Positions 43,201-53,067 of a stretch of 64,000 bases of DNA are shown here, piece by piece; position 1 is the first letter of the stretch, and every line of letters starts with the position of its first letter. The notes under the pieces are model-generated. The model was given only the letters and a program-made list of their open reading frames with translations, was not told the DNA's origin and did not search any database. The stretch comes from UBA7662 sp943369355 (GTDB lineage Bacteria > Bacteroidota > Bacteroidia > UBA7662), in NCBI GenBank assembly GCA_943369355.1, contig CALRMX020000003.1, forward strand, positions 310,001 through 374,000, given 5' to 3'. The position numbers and the translations under genes are program-made.

Positions 43201-45215
43201 TCCTGTTGTATCACCATCAGTTTCTTCACCAATATGCTACCATCTGGGAATTGGGCTTTCCAAAAGTATATCCCCGACTGTAATCCATTCAATGGATATT
43301 GAATGCCCACTGTCGCACTTTCTGCCTTCAACGCAATTTTACCTCCTTGGCTATTGTACAATTCGGCAAATAGAGGTGCTACTCGACTTTCAAGCACAAG
43401 TTTGTCGTAATTGCCAATGGGATTGGGGTAGATTTTTACGCTCGACAACTGGTTATTGGGAATACTCACTAAACTCAAATCAAATTGAATGGGGCGTTGC
43501 TCATTACTTAAAGCAGAAATGCCTGCTGTTGAGGCTTCAACCGACCAAGTGGCGTCGACTGTGCCGCTTAAACCTTTCCCGATCAACGAATCGATTAATG
43601 AAGAATAAGCAACAGAAATAGACGTATCGGTTCCTGCATTAAATGAAGCAATGATTTGCGAACCGCTGTTTTGCCGAATGATTAATCGGTATTGGAGTGC
43701 AGAGCTTACGTTAGAACTGCCTTGCCTCCAGCGGAAACTCAAGTTTTGGGGAGTAGCTGGGTCAAGCGCAATCTGGCTTCCAGCCCAAGGTAAAAGCAAA
43801 GCACCCATTTGTACCACCACCGAACCTCCTGCAGCCACGAACACCACTTCCACTTGCTGTCCCATTATATTCGTGCTTCCCAATAAAGTATCGGTGAACG
43901 TGTTGCTTGTTCCTGAATAAGTGAGATCGATTGTAGCTGATTCACCGGGAGCTATATTTAACGAACTATTGGCAACTGCTAGGTTTTGGCCAGTGGTTCT
44001 CAGATTGCTCAATTGGAGCTGCTGATTGCCAGTATTCACCACTGCAACTTTATACACCACATTATTCGGAACCAAGCCTGTGAGTTGAACACGACTGTCG
44101 GCAAGGAGCATTGAAGTGCGAACAGGAGTGGTAGAGGTTGCCGATGCAAGATTATCAACACGGTCGATCAATTGAGGATAATCCACAAACGGGTTGCGGT
44201 TTCCTTGTTGAGAAAATACGCCGTTGTTCCTTCGAATAGCAATCGAATCAGGCGGATACATTTTCAACCAATCGCGTAGCGAACTTTCTTGTGCTTGGAG
44301 GTAACTCAATGCCACATTGGAATTATTGTAATAGCGCACAGCATAATACAACATCGAGCTGGCTACCCTTCCTTTGTGAAAATCGCGAGGCTCAAAATAA
44401 ACCGCGTCGGCCTTAGAACCACCTGTATAGGTCAAAGTAGGATTTGTCACCCAACGGAAAGGCTTATTGCCTCTTGCAGAATTGGTTGGTCCATCGGAAG
44501 GATACAAATGGTGTAAGTCGCTTTGCATAGGTTCAACGTCCGAACCTTGGCTCTGCGGCCAGGTATGCTCCGTATTCATCGAATAGGGAGCATTGTTGAG
44601 CGTGCCTGTATTTACCGGGTAATTTTCTATGGTACGTGCGGTGTATACACATTCGGTTTTATTCGTGGTACGTCCAGGTTCACGGCCATTCAGCTGCCAG
44701 TTGTCGAGCGTGCCAAACATATAAATCCTACCGCTATTGTATCCTAGAGAATTGTAGCTCAACGCCAAGCGGGTATTTAAGGCCTGTTTTAAAGCTTGAC
44801 CTTCCAAATTTTGTGTAGAGCTGTAATAACTATTGCTGTAGGTGCCTTGACCGCGAACATCTAGGGTAACCGCCCCTTTGCCACCCGAATTCACAAAAAG
44901 TAATTCGCTATTATTCAGAAGATTGTGCTTCGGTTGAAAATAAACCTTCACCACCCGTTGCCCCCCTGCTGCTAGCGTAAATACACTATCCTGCACCCAA
45001 AATGGTCGGTTACCATAAAATGATGCAGGCACAACCGTGATGTTCATGGGTTGAGAAGAGCTATTGGTTAGGGTAACCGTTAAACTGTCTTTTTGTAATT
45101 CGTTGGTACTTGAAAATACCAATTGGCTTTGGCTTAGTTGTAGCGGATTTTGTGCTTGTGATGTACCGAATGCGATAAGGACAAACAGGGTAAGCAGGCG
45201 ACTGATTTTCATCAT
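43197..45215 (-). CDS. T9SS-secreted endonuclease I family protein
   Basis: A 672-residue extracellular nuclease. Order: signal peptide (ending SQAQ), an N-terminal beta-sandwich (about 22-125, choice-of-anchor-like), an endonuclease I domain with NTEHTWPQSQG, SDLHHLYPSDGPTNSARGN and the metal-binding EPRDFHKGRVA, a second beta domain, a fibronectin-like region, and a T9SS sorting domain (KIYPNPIGN, SGIYFWKAQF, VKKLMVIQQE). It should degrade extracellular DNA or RNA. It is divergent from the M36 peptidase gene and overlaps the holin-like gene. Confidence 0.9.
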   Translation of the reverse strand: MMKISRLLTLFVLIAFGTSQAQNPLQLSQSQLVFSSTNELQKDSLTVTLTNSSSQPMNITVVPASFYGNRPFWVQDSVFTLAAGGQRVVKVYFQPKHNLLNNSELLFVNSGGKGAVTLDVRGQGTYSNSYYSSTQNLEGQALKQALNTRLALSYNSLGYNSGRIYMFGTLDNWQLNGREPGRTTNKTECVYTARTIENYPVNTGTLNNAPYSMNTEHTWPQSQGSDVEPMQSDLHHLYPSDGPTNSARGNKPFRWVTNPTLTYTGGSKADAVYFEPRDFHKGRVASSMLYYAVRYYNNSNVALSYLQAQESSLRDWLKMYPPDSIAIRRNNGVFSQQGNRNPFVDYPQLIDRVDNLASATSTTPVRTSMLLADSRVQLTGLVPNNVVYKVAVVNTGNQQLQLSNLRTTGQNLAVANSSLNIAPGESATIDLTYSGTSNTFTDTLLGSTNIMGQQVEVVFVAAGGSVVVQMGALLLPWAGSQIALDPATPQNLSFRWRQGSSNVSSALQYRLIIRQNSGSQIIASFNAGTDTSISVAYSSLIDSLIGKGLSGTVDATWSVEASTAGISALSNEQRPIQFDLSLVSIPNNQLSSVKIYPNPIGNYDKLVLESRVAPLFAELYNSQGGKIALKAESATVGIQYPLNGLQSGIYFWKAQFPDGSILVKKLMVIQQE

Positions 45216-45222
45216 AATACGG

Positions 45223-45230
45223 CAAAGCTA
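45223..45230 (-). promoter_or_regulatory. Candidate -7 box (TAGCTTTG) of the nuclease gene
   Basis: Exact TAnnTTTG match on the minus strand, seven bases before ATG 45215. No TTG at 17-23 bases. Confidence 0.35.
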
Positions 45231-45319
45231 AAACCTTAAAATGAAACCTACGTTATTCGCATCAAAGAAGACCGTAAAGGTTTTTTTAGTATAATTGATA
45301 TTCGAACTTGAAAGCATCT

Positions 45320-48298
45320 ATGTATAATCCACTTAAAAGACTTGTTTTAGCTTCTTTAGTGCTCATTTCAGCACTTCAAATCGGCTTTGCGCACGATGGT
45401 AGCGACAAAGAAGTACGGTATGTTAAACAAACCCAACTATTCGACGAAGCTTGGCAAGCTCAACTTCGAGAACGCAAGGCTTGGAAAGAATTTTTAAATC
45501 GCCACCCTCGTTGGTCGGTGCATTTCAACGAATCTAATCAAAAGCCTCACCGTGCCTTCGGCGACCCGATTTACCTTTCGTCGTCGACCGATCCTGTACA
45601 AGCGGTACGTAATTTTGTGAACGAAGAACTTGCACTTTTCGACATTCCGATGGCCAATTTGCAACTGCAAGGCACCCATCGCTCCGAAAAATACACCTTT
45701 GTTAATTTCACACAATACCACGAAGGGCTAGAAATCATCAACAGCAGACTAACCTTTAAGTTGAGTTCAAAAGGTGAGTTGATTCTTTTTGGAGCAGATG
45801 TATTCAATAACATTCAACTCTCTTCACAAGCCAATATTCAAGCAGATGCTGCCATTTCTTCAGCAGTAGCTGGCCTTGAATTGATAAAAACCAACCGGGT
45901 TGAACCAGCTTTACGCGTACTGGCAATTCCCAAAGGCCGTCATTACGACTTCCATTTAGTATACACCGTAGTATCCGAAGGGGTTGACGAGCACGACAAC
46001 AATATGCCTACGCGTTTCATTTCTTTGGTAGATGCGCACACAGGCGTTGTATTGTCACGTCACAATGAAGTGGTACAAATAGCCCCATCGAATGGGTCAT
46101 TTGTTGTAAAAGGAACAATTTTCCCAACACATCTTCTCAATCCGTCAGCAGTTTACACTTTACCCTATATCCGCGTTGTAGTTGACGGAACTCCCAGCTT
46201 CACCAATCTCGAAGGTGGCCTAACAATTAACGGCCCTTTCCCAAAAAATGCCACCCTTTCACTCGAAGGTCGTTGGTCGAAAGTGGTTTCGGGCAATTCT
46301 GCCAATATCACTCCTACATTTACCACTAGCATCACTGCCGCTACCGACTCTGTGTTGTTCGACGGCCAAGGCACTTCTCCGGATATAGCATCGATTCGTC
46401 ACATTTCGGCCTACTACCACACCAGTATTGTACACGACTACATGAAGTCGTTCTTACCCAACTTCACGGCGCTCGACTTTCCGTTAACCACGCGCGTCGA
46501 CCGTACCGATGGAACATGTAACGCCTTTTTTAATGGCAACTCCATTAATTTTTACACCACAGCAGGTGGTTGTAATGCGCTTTCACAGGTTGCCGATGTG
46601 ATTTATCACGAATATGGCCATGCCATTACCAATTATTTCTACGATGCCTTGGGTCAAAACTTCCAAAATGGCGCCATGGGGGAAGGTTATTCCGACATCT
46701 ATGCCATCACGTTGACCAATAATCCTGTTTTAGGTGTAGGTTTTACAAACACACCTACTCAAGTTATCCGCCGATACGACATCAATCCGAAAATATTCCC
46801 ACAGAACCTAGTTGGCCAAGTGCATGCCGATGGTGAAATCATTTGCGGAGCATGGTGGCGCACCGCCAACAACATCGGGTCGCGACAAACGCAGATGCAG
46901 ATTCTCTCCGAAGCCATGTACGGGTTGCCGAATGCACCGAATGGTCAAGAGGGTCAGTTGTATACCGATATTCTCATCGATGCGCTGCAAGCCGATGATA
47001 ACGACAATGACCTCACGAATGGGACACCCAATATGACGTCGATCATTTCGGCCTTCGCGTTTCATGGAATTCGTTTGCTCACCAACGTTAGCTTCAATTA
47101 CTCGCAACAAGCCGACGCACAACCCAATGTTGGAATTCCTTTCAGTGTGAATGTAAATATTCAACCACCCCTCGACGCATTCCTCGATTCGGTACAACTT
47201 GTTTACACGGTAAATGCCAGCACTGTACGAAATGTAGTAGCATTAAGTAAAGCAGGAAACACCTACACGGGTAATATACCTTCTCAAGCTCCCGGCACCA
47301 TTCTACGCTATTATTTCCGACTCAAAGATGTTGGTGGAGCAGTATCGGGTTCACAGCCCAGAAATGCCGAGAATTCAAGTGATCCAGCATTGCCCTACAA
47401 TATGCTTGTGGGCTTTGTAGAATACGATCGCGACGATGTAGAAGATACCTCTGCGACACTTGCCAATTGGACGTTAGGCCTGGCTACTGATAATGCCACG
47501 GCAGGTCGCTGGCAAGCGGCAGTACCTATCCCGTCGTTCGCAACTCCCGGCGACCCCAGCACCATTACCGCACCCGGCACCAATGCTACACCAGGAGGGA
47601 CCATGTGCTTCGTCACACAAAATGCCAGCTCGGCCAATAGCTCTGTAGGCAGTGCCGATGTAGATGGCGGTAGAACCAATTTGGTTACTCCTAATTTTGA
47701 TTTAAGCTTATACAGCAATCCTGTGATTAGCTACCAACGGTGGTACACCAACGAAACCGGAACCAATCCCAATTCTGACTTCTGGGAGGTTTATATCTCC
47801 AACAATGGTTCTACTTGGAGGCGCATTGAACGTACAGTACATAGTGATAGAAGTTGGAGAAGAAACGTCATCCGCGTGGCCGATCACGTACAGCCCAATG
47901 CAACTGTGCAACTAAGATTCCTAGCGCAAGACCCGACAGTGACCGGTCAGCCTAGCTCCGGTGGCAGCATAGTTGAAGCTGCGATCGACGATATCGTCAT
48001 CTGGGACATTGCTCCGGCTGCTTCTGTGGCAAAGACCGACAATTTGAATAACCTAGTTGTGTATCCAAACCCTGCAGCCAATACTGCTTATCTGAAATTT
48101 GAACTCACCAAAAGCTCAGAAGTTCAAATTAGAATTTTGAATACTATGGGGCAGATCGTTCAAACCTTAGCGCCAGCTTTATTGGATGCCGGTAAAAACG
48201 AAATCGAACTTTCATTAGCTTCATTAGCTACTGGCCTCTATTTCGTAGAGTTGCAAAACGGCGAAGGCAAACAGATGATTCGTTTACAGCATTATTGA
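45320..48298 (+). CDS. T9SS-secreted M36 (fungalysin-like) metallopeptidase
   Basis: A 992-residue secreted zinc peptidase. Order: signal peptide (ending IGFA), an FTP/PepSY-type propeptide (to about 240) that keeps the enzyme inactive, the M36 catalytic domain with H430-E-Y-G-H434 and third ligand E455 in GEGYSD, a beta domain with a MAM-like jelly-roll fold (about 690-900), and a T9SS sorting domain (VVYPNPAANT, GLYFVELQN, IRLQHY). ATG 45320 is preferred to TTG 45308. Intact active-site residues suggest an active extracellular protease. It is divergent from the nuclease gene. Confidence 0.92.
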   Translation: MYNPLKRLVLASLVLISALQIGFAHDGSDKEVRYVKQTQLFDEAWQAQLRERKAWKEFLNRHPRWSVHFNESNQKPHRAFGDPIYLSSSTDPVQAVRNFVNEELALFDIPMANLQLQGTHRSEKYTFVNFTQYHEGLEIINSRLTFKLSSKGELILFGADVFNNIQLSSQANIQADAAISSAVAGLELIKTNRVEPALRVLAIPKGRHYDFHLVYTVVSEGVDEHDNNMPTRFISLVDAHTGVVLSRHNEVVQIAPSNGSFVVKGTIFPTHLLNPSAVYTLPYIRVVVDGTPSFTNLEGGLTINGPFPKNATLSLEGRWSKVVSGNSANITPTFTTSITAATDSVLFDGQGTSPDIASIRHISAYYHTSIVHDYMKSFLPNFTALDFPLTTRVDRTDGTCNAFFNGNSINFYTTAGGCNALSQVADVIYHEYGHAITNYFYDALGQNFQNGAMGEGYSDIYAITLTNNPVLGVGFTNTPTQVIRRYDINPKIFPQNLVGQVHADGEIICGAWWRTANNIGSRQTQMQILSEAMYGLPNAPNGQEGQLYTDILIDALQADDNDNDLTNGTPNMTSIISAFAFHGIRLLTNVSFNYSQQADAQPNVGIPFSVNVNIQPPLDAFLDSVQLVYTVNASTVRNVVALSKAGNTYTGNIPSQAPGTILRYYFRLKDVGGAVSGSQPRNAENSSDPALPYNMLVGFVEYDRDDVEDTSATLANWTLGLATDNATAGRWQAAVPIPSFATPGDPSTITAPGTNATPGGTMCFVTQNASSANSSVGSADVDGGRTNLVTPNFDLSLYSNPVISYQRWYTNETGTNPNSDFWEVYISNNGSTWRRIERTVHSDRSWRRNVIRVADHVQPNATVQLRFLAQDPTVTGQPSSGGSIVEAAIDDIVIWDIAPAASVAKTDNLNNLVVYPNPAANTAYLKFELTKSSEVQIRILNTMGQIVQTLAPALLDAGKNEIELSLASLATGLYFVELQNGEGKQMIRLQHY

Positions 48299-48318
48299 TA
48301 TTCATTTATCTCATTGAA

Positions 48319-48349
48319 AAAGCGCTTGTAGTACCCCTACAAGCGCTTT
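48319..48349. terminator. Terminator after the M36 peptidase gene
   Basis: Thirteen-base perfect stem (48319-48331 with 48337-48349; arms begin AAAGCGCTTG), loop TACCC, followed by a T-rich tract. Confidence 0.9.
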
Positions 48350-48356
48350 CTATTTT

Positions 48357-48364
48357 TAACTTTG
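48357..48364 (+). promoter_or_regulatory. Candidate -7 box (TAACTTTG) directly before pheT
   Basis: Exact TAnnTTTG match ending four bases before the pheT ATG, which would give a nearly leaderless mRNA. No spaced TTG; the upstream region is the terminator stem. Confidence 0.4.
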
Positions 48365-48368
48365 GCAC

Positions 48369-50786
48369 ATGAAAATCTCGTATAACTGGTTAAGCACTTA
48401 CCTCGATATGAACATTCCACTACGTGAATGTTTAACCGTCTTAACCGAAATAGGCCTCGAAGTAGATGGATACACAAAAATAGGTCAAGACCCAGCTCAA
48501 CTACAGGGACTTGTTGTAGGAGAAGTTTTAAGCTGTGAGCAACATCCAAATGCCGATAAACTCAAACTTACCACGGTAACTACCGATGGAGAAAACAGAT
48601 GGTCTATCGTTTGTGGCGCTCCTAACGTGGCAAAAGGTCAGAAAGTGATTGTTGCTCCAGTAGGCTGCACACTCTATCCTTTGAAAGGTGAGCCTTTTCA
48701 AATAAAAGAAGCCAAAATACGCGGTGAATTGTCGCAGGGCATGTTGTGTGCCGAAGATGAAATAGGGATTGGTGAAAGCCACGACGGAATTATTGTTCTG
48801 GATAGTTCTACAAAGATTGGTGCACCGGCTACTTCAATTTTTCAACTCGAACTAGATTTTGAAATAGAAATAGGGCTTACGCCAAACCGAACAGATGCCA
48901 TTTCGCATTACGGAGTAGCGCGTGATTTGGCAGCCTACTACCGCAAAAAAGCAGTATTTCCGAATACTGACCTTCCAACGATAGTTGAAAACAATGAAAA
49001 TCTCGTTGAAGTAACTATTCTCGACCCTGCCGGCTGCAGCCGATTTAGTGGCGTAAGTATATCAGGAGTTAAAATTGGACCTTCGCCCAAATGGCTACAA
49101 GATCGTTTAAAAGCCATCGGGCATAATCCAATTAATAATGTAGTGGACGTGACCAATTTTGTCATGTTCGAAATGGGCCAACCGCTGCACGCATATGATT
49201 TGAGACAAATTATTAGCAATCAAATCAACGTTCGTTTTGCAAAAAAGGACGAAAAAATCACACTACTCAACAAGCAAGAATATCAGTTAAGTCCATCCAA
49301 CTTACTCATATGCGATGCGCAAAAAGCAATGGGTGTAGCTGGAGTGATGGGTGGTATACACGACTCTATTCAGGCCGATACCACACAGGTATTTCTTGAA
49401 AGCGCATGTTTTAATGCTTCTGTCATACGAAAAAGCAGCAAGCTATTGGGTATCAAAAGTGATGCCTCTTACCGCTTCGAACGAGGTACCGACCCCGATA
49501 TCACCCTTGCTGCATTGAAGCGAGCCGCCAGCCTAATCATCGAAGTTGCAGGAGGAAAATTGAGCTCAACATGGGTTGATGTAATTGCCGAACAAGCTCC
49601 AGAGAAAGAAATGCACCTCCTCTATGCCAATTTCGACAAGATCATTGGCAAAAAAATCAAGCGCGAAACCATTAAAGAAATTTTGAATTGTCTCGATTTC
49701 AAAATTATAGACGATTACTCCGACGCACTAACCGTTATCGCCCCCAACTACCGCATCGACGTGACGCGTGAGATAGATGTTATTGAAGAAGTATTGAGAA
49801 TATACGGTATCAATAAAATCGATAATGGCGAAGAGATCAGGTATAATCGCGCTTATCCGCTTAGGCAGCACAAAAACGATTGGCAACAAACCTTATCCGA
49901 TCAGCTCGTGGCATTGGGGTATACCGAAATCATGAATCTGAGTTTTATCGGGGATAAGCAACTCGATCATCTTCCGGCACTTAAAGGCAATGAAATTCGT
50001 GTGCTCAACCCCGTTAACGACGAAGTTCCTGTGCTACGCCCAAGTTTATTGTTCAATGGACTTCAATCCATACAGTACAACTTGAACCGGAAAACAAGTG
50101 ACTTACATCTTTTCGAATTTGGAAAAGTATACTTCAAACAAAATAAGTCGAGGGTTGAGCAAGAAATGATGGCACTGTGGGTTACTGGAGCGCAGCACGA
50201 AGAAAGTTGGTATTCCAAACCTAAAAAAACCGACTTCTACCATTCCCATGCAGCTTTAAGAACTATACTCCAGAGGACCTCACTTTTGTCGGCTTGCAAG
50301 GTAAAAGAAAGTGCGAACGAACTGTTTAAATATGGACTTTGCTACACCTTAAACGGTAAGATGCTTGCACAAATCGGTAGTGTATCTCAAAAAATACTAA
50401 AGTCATATGACATCAGGCAGGAGGTGTATTACATCGAAATTGATTGGTCATTACTCACCCGTTCAATTTCAGGAAAAACCCTCCAGGTAACTGAGTTGAG
50501 CCGCTATCCCGGCGTAAGACGCGATTTAGCGTTGGTCATTGATAAATCGGTCAGGTACAAACAATTGGAAGATTTAGCCCGTGAAACCGTTGGAGAGTTG
50601 TTGACAGAAGTGAATCTCTTCGATGTGTACGAAGGTGACAAGATTGGATTAGCCAAAAGATCATATGCTATGAGTTTCTTTTTCCAAGATTCGACCAAAA
50701 CCATGAACGAGTCAGAGATTGAAGCCGTGATGAAAAAATTAATGACTAAATTTGAAACGACTTTAGCCGCAACTGTGCGTCAATAA
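48369..50786 (+). CDS. pheT: Phenylalanine-tRNA ligase beta subunit
   Basis: An 805-residue subunit that, with PheS, charges tRNA-Phe. Domains in order: N-terminal B1 (MKISYNWLSTYL), EMAP-type tRNA-binding domain (about 40-150, with HPNADKLKLT), B3/B4 editing domain, B5 (about 400-475), the inactive catalytic-like core, and a C-terminal FDX-ACB anticodon-binding domain (LSRYPGVRRDLALVID). Length is that of full bacterial PheT. pheS is not adjacent. A small coiled-coil gene follows after four bases. Confidence 0.97.
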   Translation: MKISYNWLSTYLDMNIPLRECLTVLTEIGLEVDGYTKIGQDPAQLQGLVVGEVLSCEQHPNADKLKLTTVTTDGENRWSIVCGAPNVAKGQKVIVAPVGCTLYPLKGEPFQIKEAKIRGELSQGMLCAEDEIGIGESHDGIIVLDSSTKIGAPATSIFQLELDFEIEIGLTPNRTDAISHYGVARDLAAYYRKKAVFPNTDLPTIVENNENLVEVTILDPAGCSRFSGVSISGVKIGPSPKWLQDRLKAIGHNPINNVVDVTNFVMFEMGQPLHAYDLRQIISNQINVRFAKKDEKITLLNKQEYQLSPSNLLICDAQKAMGVAGVMGGIHDSIQADTTQVFLESACFNASVIRKSSKLLGIKSDASYRFERGTDPDITLAALKRAASLIIEVAGGKLSSTWVDVIAEQAPEKEMHLLYANFDKIIGKKIKRETIKEILNCLDFKIIDDYSDALTVIAPNYRIDVTREIDVIEEVLRIYGINKIDNGEEIRYNRAYPLRQHKNDWQQTLSDQLVALGYTEIMNLSFIGDKQLDHLPALKGNEIRVLNPVNDEVPVLRPSLLFNGLQSIQYNLNRKTSDLHLFEFGKVYFKQNKSRVEQEMMALWVTGAQHEESWYSKPKKTDFYHSHAALRTILQRTSLLSACKVKESANELFKYGLCYTLNGKMLAQIGSVSQKILKSYDIRQEVYYIEIDWSLLTRSISGKTLQVTELSRYPGVRRDLALVIDKSVRYKQLEDLARETVGELLTEVNLFDVYEGDKIGLAKRSYAMSFFFQDSTKTMNESEIEAVMKKLMTKFETTLAATVRQ

Positions 50787-50790
50787 ACTC

Positions 50791-51087
50791 ATGAGTACTT
50801 CGCTTTTCATTCAACAACTAGATTTTATCAAGCAGAGGGTGAGCCGTTTGCAAAAAAGAAATCTAACGTTGGAAGAAAATAATGCTGCATTGAAAGAGAA
50901 GAACACGGTTCTTCAACTTCAATTGCAGGAAGCAAAAAAGCTCATTGCAGAACTTGAAGCTCAGAAAAAACTCCTTAAAATCACGAACGGACTTAGTCAA
51001 GACCCTCGTGCAAGACAGGAAGCCAAGCTGAAGATCAATGAATTTATAAAGGAAATCGATAAATGTATTGCGCTAATGAATGATTAG
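50791..51087 (+). CDS. Small coiled-coil protein between pheT and zapA
   Basis: A 98-residue protein that is almost wholly a coiled coil (about residues 10-65; FIKQRVSRLQKRNLTLEENNAALKEKN shows the heptads) with a C-terminal helix (NEFIKEIDKCIALMND). It resembles small septum- or division-associated proteins found in this position in Bacteroidota. The next gene encodes ZapA, so a role in the division machinery is possible, but this is inference from position. The end overlaps a possible upstream start of zapA. Confidence 0.75.
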   Translation: MSTSLFIQQLDFIKQRVSRLQKRNLTLEENNAALKEKNTVLQLQLQEAKKLIAELEAQKKLLKITNGLSQDPRARQEAKLKINEFIKEIDKCIALMND

Positions 51088-51115
51088 TGGCAGGCAGACG
51101 ACTCGAATCCAAGCA

Positions 51116-51415
51116 ATGGGACAAATAAACATCAAGATCAACATAGGCGACAGGACTTACCCCCTCGTCGTAGATCAAACCGAAGAACCACGCCTCCGGG
51201 AGGCAGAGCGTGTTTTGACTGAAAAATATAAGGAATACGCTACGGCATATCCTGCTGCCGATAAACAAGATCACTTGGCGATGGCAGCCTTGTTTATAGC
51301 AAATTCGTTGGTTTCTATCGATGGTAAATCGAAATCGGAAATGGACGAACTAGCCATTCGGTTACGTGAATTAGAGCAAATGCTCGACACCACTTTGTCT
51401 CAACAAACGGATTAA
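51116..51415 (+). CDS. zapA: Cell division protein ZapA
   Basis: A 99-residue protein that binds and bundles FtsZ filaments at mid-cell. The ZapA domain covers INIKINIGDRTYPLVV (N-terminal beta strands), then RLREAERVLTEKYKEY, and a long C-terminal coiled coil. The start is ATG 51116; an earlier in-frame ATG at 51080 would add 12 residues that are outside the domain and overlap the previous gene. The gene order pheT, coiled coil, zapA, rny is a known Bacteroidota arrangement. Confidence 0.88.
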   Translation: MGQINIKINIGDRTYPLVVDQTEEPRLREAERVLTEKYKEYATAYPAADKQDHLAMAALFIANSLVSIDGKSKSEMDELAIRLRELEQMLDTTLSQQTD

Positions 51416-51426
51416 TCGTCTTCTGC

Positions 51427-51434
51427 TACATTTG
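51427..51434 (+). promoter_or_regulatory. Candidate -7 box (TACATTTG) before rny
   Basis: Exact TAnnTTTG match 28 bases before the rny ATG, within the 47-base gap after zapA. No spaced TTG. Confidence 0.35.
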
Positions 51435-51462
51435 ACATTGGCCGTCAACGTGTAAAGAAGTT

Positions 51463-53019
51463 ATGATAGAAATTATTGTTACTGCAGTCATCGCCTTAGG
51501 TGGCGGCATAGGAATCGGGAAGGTTCTTCTCGGAAAAGCGATAGGAAAAGAAAAAGAAGAAGCTGAAAAAGAAGCTCAGCGCATTCTCAATGAGGCTCAG
51601 CTCAAATCTGAGTCGATTCGCAAAGAAAAAGAACTCCAAGCTAAAGAGCGTTTTTTGCAGCTTAAGGCAGAACACGACGAAGAAATAAACAAGAGAAGCC
51701 AAGCTGTACTTGCGAATGAAAATAGATTGAAGCAAAAAGAACAAAGCCTCAACTCTAAACTTGAGCATACAGCGCGTAAAGAATCGGAGCTTGAATCGCA
51801 ACGCGAAAACTTAAACCGCCAGCTCGAAATTGTTGAGCAACGGAAAGAAGAAGCCGCCAAAGCACATCAAAACATTGTAAAGCAGCTCGAAAAAATTGCA
51901 AATCTGACGGCCGATGAAGCAAAACAACAGCTCATCGAATCCTTGAAGGCAGAAGCCAAAACCCAAGCGCTTTCTCAAATTAAAGATATCGTTGATGAAG
52001 CAAAAGTTCAGGCCAACAAACAGGCCAAGAAGGTTGTGCTTGAAACCATTCAGCGTACCGCCACCGAACATGCGATAGAAAATGCCATCTCGGTGTTCAA
52101 TATCAAAAACGACGATGTTAAGGGCCAAATCATCGGTCGTGAAGGAAGAAACATCCGCGCTTTTGAGGCCGCTACTGGTGTTGAATTAATCGTTGACGAT
52201 ACACCTGAAGCAATTGTTCTCAGTTGCTTCGACCCTTTAAGAAGAGAAATTGCTCGAGTTGCCTTACACCGACTGGTCACTGATGGTCGAATTCACCCAG
52301 CACGCATCGAAGAGGTAGTGGCTAAAACCAGAAAACAAATCGAAGAAGAAGTTGCTGAAATCGGCGAGCGCACATGTATCGATTTAGGGATTCATGGCCT
52401 TCATCCCGAACTGGTTCGACTGGTTGGTAAAATGCGATACCGTTCATCGTACGGTCAAAACCTGCTCCAACACAGCCGTGAAGTGGCTAACTTATGTGCA
52501 ACCATGGCAGCTGAGCTTGGTTTAAATGCAAAGCTGGCTAAGCGGGCTGGATTGTTACACGATATAGGCAAAGTTCCCGACGATAATGCCGAAGTGCCCC
52601 ACGCCCTTCTGGGTATGCAAATTGCCGAACGCTGCAAAGAGCATCCAGTTATCGTGAACGCCATTGGTGCGCACCACGACGAGATTGAAATGACCGACCC
52701 GATTTCTGCCATCGTTCAAGCCTGTGACGCCATAAGCGGTGCTCGCCCGGGTGCTCGCCGTGAAGTGGTGGAGAGTTATATCAAACGTTTGAAAGAGCTT
52801 GAAGCCATGGCCATGTCGTACGGAGGTGTTGAAAAAGCATTTGCTATTCAAGCAGGACGTGAGTTGAGGGTGATCGTTGAAAGTGAAAAAGTGACCGACG
52901 AAAAAGCAGAATTACTTTCTGTTGACCTCTCACAGCGTATTCAAAACGAGATGCAATATCCAGGACAAATAAAAGTCACCGTTATTCGCGAGAAGCGTTC
53001 TATTGCCTACGCGAAATAA
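51463..53019 (+). CDS. rny: Ribonuclease Y
   Basis: A 518-residue membrane-bound endoribonuclease that starts mRNA decay. Domains in order: N-terminal membrane anchor (about 1-25), a long coiled coil (about 27-170), a KH RNA-binding domain (IIGREGRNIRAFE, near 225), and an HD domain with GLLHDIGK (His366, Asp367) and AHHDE. All catalytic metal-binding residues are present. The gene has its own candidate promoter box, and a hairpin lies just after the stop. Confidence 0.96.
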   Translation: MIEIIVTAVIALGGGIGIGKVLLGKAIGKEKEEAEKEAQRILNEAQLKSESIRKEKELQAKERFLQLKAEHDEEINKRSQAVLANENRLKQKEQSLNSKLEHTARKESELESQRENLNRQLEIVEQRKEEAAKAHQNIVKQLEKIANLTADEAKQQLIESLKAEAKTQALSQIKDIVDEAKVQANKQAKKVVLETIQRTATEHAIENAISVFNIKNDDVKGQIIGREGRNIRAFEAATGVELIVDDTPEAIVLSCFDPLRREIARVALHRLVTDGRIHPARIEEVVAKTRKQIEEEVAEIGERTCIDLGIHGLHPELVRLVGKMRYRSSYGQNLLQHSREVANLCATMAAELGLNAKLAKRAGLLHDIGKVPDDNAEVPHALLGMQIAERCKEHPVIVNAIGAHHDEIEMTDPISAIVQACDAISGARPGARREVVESYIKRLKELEAMAMSYGGVEKAFAIQAGRELRVIVESEKVTDEKAELLSVDLSQRIQNEMQYPGQIKVTVIREKRSIAYAK

Positions 53020-53020
53020 T

Positions 53021-53048
53021 TCTATGCTGCCGTCGACCGAAGCATAGA
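53021..53048 (+). other. Hairpin just after the rny stop
   Basis: Eight-base stem TCTATGCT (53021-53028) and AGCATAGA (53041-53048) with a 12-base loop. No T run follows, so it is not a classic terminator; it could stabilise the mRNA end or be processed. Confidence 0.4.
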
Positions 53049-53067
53049 CGCAAACGCCAAAGGGTAT

